Below, piece by piece: positions 24,639 to 26,025 of a stretch of 26,025 nucleotides of DNA; the first letter of the stretch is position 1; each line of letters starts with the position of its first letter. Both the position numbers and the translations under genes were made by a program. The notes beneath the pieces were generated by a model that did not search any database, was not told where the DNA came from, and saw nothing but the letters and a program-made list of their open reading frames with translations. This stretch comes from Ruixingdingia sedimenti (GTDB taxonomy: Bacteria; Pseudomonadota; Alphaproteobacteria; Rhodobacterales; Rhodobacteraceae), in contig NZ_JAVKPH010000040.1 in NCBI RefSeq assembly GCF_031432425.1, positions 1 through 26,025 of the forward strand, given 5' to 3'.

Positions 24639-24818
24639 TCCACGTCCACCCTGGCCGTTGCCCGGGTCGCCCCGGAATTCCTGTCTTGCGGGCGCGCCGC
24701 ACCCTTGCGGGAACAAAAAACAGCGCGCATGCCGAATCGATGCACGCCGGTCCCCACAAAACAGCGCCCCGGATACAGGGCCGCGGCGCCGAATTCAAGG
24801 GGACCGCCGCAGATTCCG
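24639..24818 (-). other. Long secE-nusG spacer with direct repeats and a weak hairpin
   Basis: These 180 bases hold no gene I can support. On the minus strand a 10-base sequence GCGCTGTTTT occurs twice, 41 bases apart (24767-24758 and 24726-24717). The second copy runs into six T and is preceded by an imperfect GCGTGC/GCATGC stem (24747-24742 with 24732-24727). This resembles a weak terminator or attenuator ahead of nusG. Six bases separate stem and T run, so efficient termination is unlikely. Confidence 0.4.
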
Positions 24819-25016
24819 TCAGCCGACGAGATCGAGCAGAACCGTCAGCCCGGTGCGGATCAACAGGTCCACGATGAAGAAGAACAGCGCCGTCAGCGCC
24901 GCCATCACGAAAACCATGACCGTGGTCAGCATGACCTCGCGCCGCGAGGGCCACGTGATCTTGCCCGCCTCCGAGCGGACCTGCTGCATGAACTGGAAGG
25001 GGTTCGTCTTGGCCAT
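24819..25016 (-). CDS. secE: Preprotein translocase subunit SecE
   Basis: Small clamp subunit of the SecYEG channel in the inner membrane. The 65-residue protein is the short, single-span form usual outside enterobacteria. An amphipathic N-terminal helix carries the conserved KITWPSRREVML (19-30), followed by one membrane segment (about 30-54). The frame continues upstream, but AGGACAGG just before the ATG at 25016 and family length fix the start. A good promoter lies about 30 bases upstream. It is the first gene of the secE-nusG-rplKAJL-rpoBC block. Confidence 0.97.
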   Translation of the reverse strand: MAKTNPFQFMQQVRSEAGKITWPSRREVMLTTVMVFVMAALTALFFFIVDLLIRTGLTVLLDLVG

Positions 25017-25043
25017 GACCTGTCCTGCCTGGGGCTTTGGGGC

Positions 25044-25072
25044 CAGATACGCGCTTGGCCGGGGAAATTCAA
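25044..25072 (-). promoter_or_regulatory. Promoter of secE and the downstream cluster
   Basis: On the minus strand TTGAAT (25072-25067) and TATCTG (25049-25044) are 17 bases apart. Transcription should begin near 25037, leaving about 20 bases before the secE ATG. The sequence CTTGAATTTCCCC around the -35 box resembles CTTGATTTCCCC at the trnW promoter. Confidence 0.6.
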
Positions 25073-25092
25073 GCGGCCTGCGCGTGTCGGGC

Positions 25093-25154
25093 GGCGCAGG
25101 GGGCATTCTGCCCCCTCTTGGCTGCGCCAATTCACCCCCTGAGGATATTTTCAG
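25093..25154. repeat. Nested palindrome with GAGGATATTTT flank, probable interspersed repeat
   Basis: An outer stem GGCGCA/TGCGCC (25093-25098 with 25123-25128) encloses an inner stem GGGGGCA/TGCCCCC (25099-25105 with 25109-25115). CACCCCCTGAGGATATTTTC follows at once. From memory, a GC palindrome followed by CCCCCGAGGATATTT-like sequence recurs between genes in many Rhodobacteraceae genomes. Only this copy is seen in the window. It lies between trnW and secE. Confidence 0.5.
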
Positions 25155-25241
25155 ACAGAAAGTGAGGAAAGGCGCGGTGCCCGCAGGCCGGCGCACGCCC
25201 CGGCATGCCGGGCGCGAACCTGCAACGATGTCGGGAAGGCC

Positions 25242-25317
25242 TGGCAGGGGCAGAGGGACTCGAACCCCCGACCCTCGGTTTTGGAGACCGATGCTCTACC
25301 AACTGAGCTATACCCCT
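25242..25317 (-). tRNA. trnW: tRNA-Trp (anticodon CCA)
   Basis: The minus strand folds into a complete 76-base cloverleaf. The acceptor stem is AGGGGTA/TGCCCCT (one T-G wobble) with discriminator G and an encoded CCA end. The D-arm contains AGCTCAGTTGGTAGAGCA. The anticodon stem-loop is TCGGT-CTCCAAA-ACCGA with anticodon CCA, and the T-arm has GGTTCGAGTCC. Only the anticodon for UGG is present, so tryptophan is certain. The position upstream of secE is conserved in many proteobacteria. Confidence 0.98.
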
Positions 25318-25329
25318 AGGCCTGAGCGG

Positions 25330-25358
25330 GGGTTAAGCCAGCGCATCGGGGAAATCAA
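25330..25358 (-). promoter_or_regulatory. Candidate promoter of tRNA-Trp
   Basis: On the minus strand TTGATT (25358-25353) and TAACCC (25335-25330) are 17 bases apart, and the -10 box ends 12 bases before the mature tRNA 5' end. The -10 box is poor, as is common for GC-rich alphaproteobacteria. It lies between the acetyltransferase and the tRNA. Confidence 0.5.
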
Positions 25359-25391
25359 GGGGCAACCTGCGGGGCGCGGCGGAAACCGCGG

Positions 25392-25853
25392 TCAGCGGCC
25401 CGCGGGCGGGATGTCGAAATGCAGGACCTCCTCGCGCCGCCCGAGGCTTTCGTAAAGCGCGATGGCCGGGGCGTCGCCGCGGTCGGCCTGCACGAAGATC
25501 ACCCAGGCGCCGCGGTGGCGGGCCTCTTGCTGCAACAGGCGGATCAACCCGCGGGCGATGCCGCGGCGGCGGTGGGTTTCGGCCACGGCGAGGTCGTAGA
25601 GGTAGATCTCGCGCCGCGCGCTTTCGAACTTGGGCAGCACATATGCGGCAAGCCCGCCCACCACATGGTCCCCGGCCACCGCCGCCAGCGCGATGAAACC
25701 GTCACCGGCCAGCATGCCGCGCAGCCAGTCGTCGGGGGGCGGGTCGCCGGCACAGGTCTGCGGTTCGTCAAACACCGCGCCGAAAAGGTCCAGCAGCCCG
25801 CGCATCAGCGCCAGGTCCTGCGGCCCGAGCCGGATCAGGTCGATCCCCGCCAT
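25392..25853 (-). CDS. GNAT acetyltransferase resembling aminoglycoside 3-N-acetyltransferase type I
   Basis: A 153-residue GNAT-fold protein that should transfer an acetyl group from acetyl-CoA. The CoA-binding motif A is HRRRGIA (94-100). Several stretches closely recall AAC(3)-I enzymes of resistance integrons: LLDLFG (20-25), FIALAAV (53-59), AAYVLPKFE (69-77), REIYLYDLAV (81-90), VQADRGDAPAIALY (121-134) and REEVLHFDI (140-148). Length is also that of AAC(3)-I. ATG at 25853 is preceded by AAAGGAGG at five bases. There is no integron attachment site or insertion sequence beside it, and its GC-rich composition matches its neighbours, so it looks like a resident chromosomal relative rather than a recently acquired cassette. 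Whether it acts on gentamicin-type drugs or another amine is unknown. It lies between the tuf terminator and trnW. Confidence 0.85.
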   Translation of the reverse strand: MAGIDLIRLGPQDLALMRGLLDLFGAVFDEPQTCAGDPPPDDWLRGMLAGDGFIALAAVAGDHVVGGLAAYVLPKFESARREIYLYDLAVAETHRRRGIARGLIRLLQQEARHRGAWVIFVQADRGDAPAIALYESLGRREEVLHFDIPPAGR

Positions 25854-25891
25854 GGCATCCTCCTTTGCGCCAGACTGCCACGCGCCCGGCC

Positions 25892-25925
25892 AAAAGAAAA
25901 CGCGCGGGGGAAGCCCCCGCGCGTT
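25892..25925 (-). terminator. Intrinsic terminator after tuf
   Basis: A perfect 12-base-pair stem (25899-25910 with 25914-25925, loop of three) is followed on the minus strand by a T-rich tail reading TTTTCTTTT. It starts 19 bases past the tuf stop codon. Confidence 0.94.
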
Positions 25926-25944
25926 CCTGCCGTGATCCTGCCGA

Positions 25945-26025
25945 TCAGGCGATGATTTTGGAGACGACGCCTGCGCCGACGGTGCGGCCGCCTTCGCGGA
26001 TGGCGAAGCGGAGCTTTTCTTCCAT
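25945..26025 (-). CDS. tuf: Elongation factor Tu, C-terminal end (partial)
   Basis: The last 26 codons and the TGA of EF-Tu. The visible residues, including LRFAIREGGRTVGAGVVSKI, are the invariant C-terminal strand of domain 3. The gene enters from beyond the right edge. EF-Tu delivers aminoacyl-tRNA to the ribosome. Position upstream of trnW-secE-nusG is the common proteobacterial arrangement; here a terminator and the acetyltransferase separate them. Confidence 0.97.
   Translation of the reverse strand: MEEKLRFAIREGGRTVGAGVVSKIIA

Noticed and set aside
25199..25212. CCCGGCATGCCGGG palindrome downstream of trnW as a terminator
   Set aside because: It is perfect but has no T run on either strand, and it includes no spacer for a stable loop beyond the central bases.

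Overview
The window is GC-rich and reads as a piece of an alphaproteobacterial chromosome, most likely Rhodobacteraceae (Rhodobacter/Paracoccus-like). This rests on the character of the RpoB, RpoC, EF-Tu and ribosomal proteins, on the order tuf - trnW - secE - nusG - rplKAJL - rpoBC, and on TTGA-type -35 boxes with poor -10 boxes. No species can be named from sequence alone.

Layout. (1) Bases 1-77 look like the terminus of an IS256-type insertion sequence whose transposase starts on the minus strand. It abuts a giant RTX/VCBS adhesin (103-7290, +) that has lost its 5' part. The adhesin ends in RTX nonapeptides, a type I secretion tail and a strong terminator. (2) Convergent to it is a panB-panC operon (pantothenate synthesis, -). 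Divergent from panB are a periplasmic family-5 solute-binding protein (+) and a small cupin (+). (3) Two adjacent paralogous lipoprotein L,D-transpeptidases lie on the minus strand. (4) From about 25.9 kb down to 12.9 kb the minus strand carries the transcription/translation cluster: tuf 3' end with terminator, an AAC(3)-I-like acetyltransferase, tRNA-Trp, secE, nusG, rplK, rplA, a structured leader, rplJ, rplL, a hairpin-rich spacer, rpoB and rpoC, closed by a strong terminator.

How it works together. The large minus-strand block makes the RNA polymerase beta and beta' subunits, the elongation factor NusG, the translocon subunit SecE and the ribosomal stalk/L1/L11 proteins. Candidate promoters precede trnW and secE. 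The rplA-rplJ and rplL-rpoB gaps are long and structured, as expected where ribosomal-protein autoregulation and attenuation tune L10/L12 against RNA polymerase. The other genes are separate small units: pantothenate synthesis, uptake, cell-wall crosslinking and surface adhesion.

I found no CRISPR array, phage or clearly new multi-gene system. The least ordinary items are the IS-truncated adhesin, the AAC(3)-I-like gene between tuf and trnW, the duplicated L,D-transpeptidases (one with an altered active-site motif), GTAG-flanked REP-like palindromes, and a shared terminator tail. No stretch longer than about 265 bases lacks a gene.
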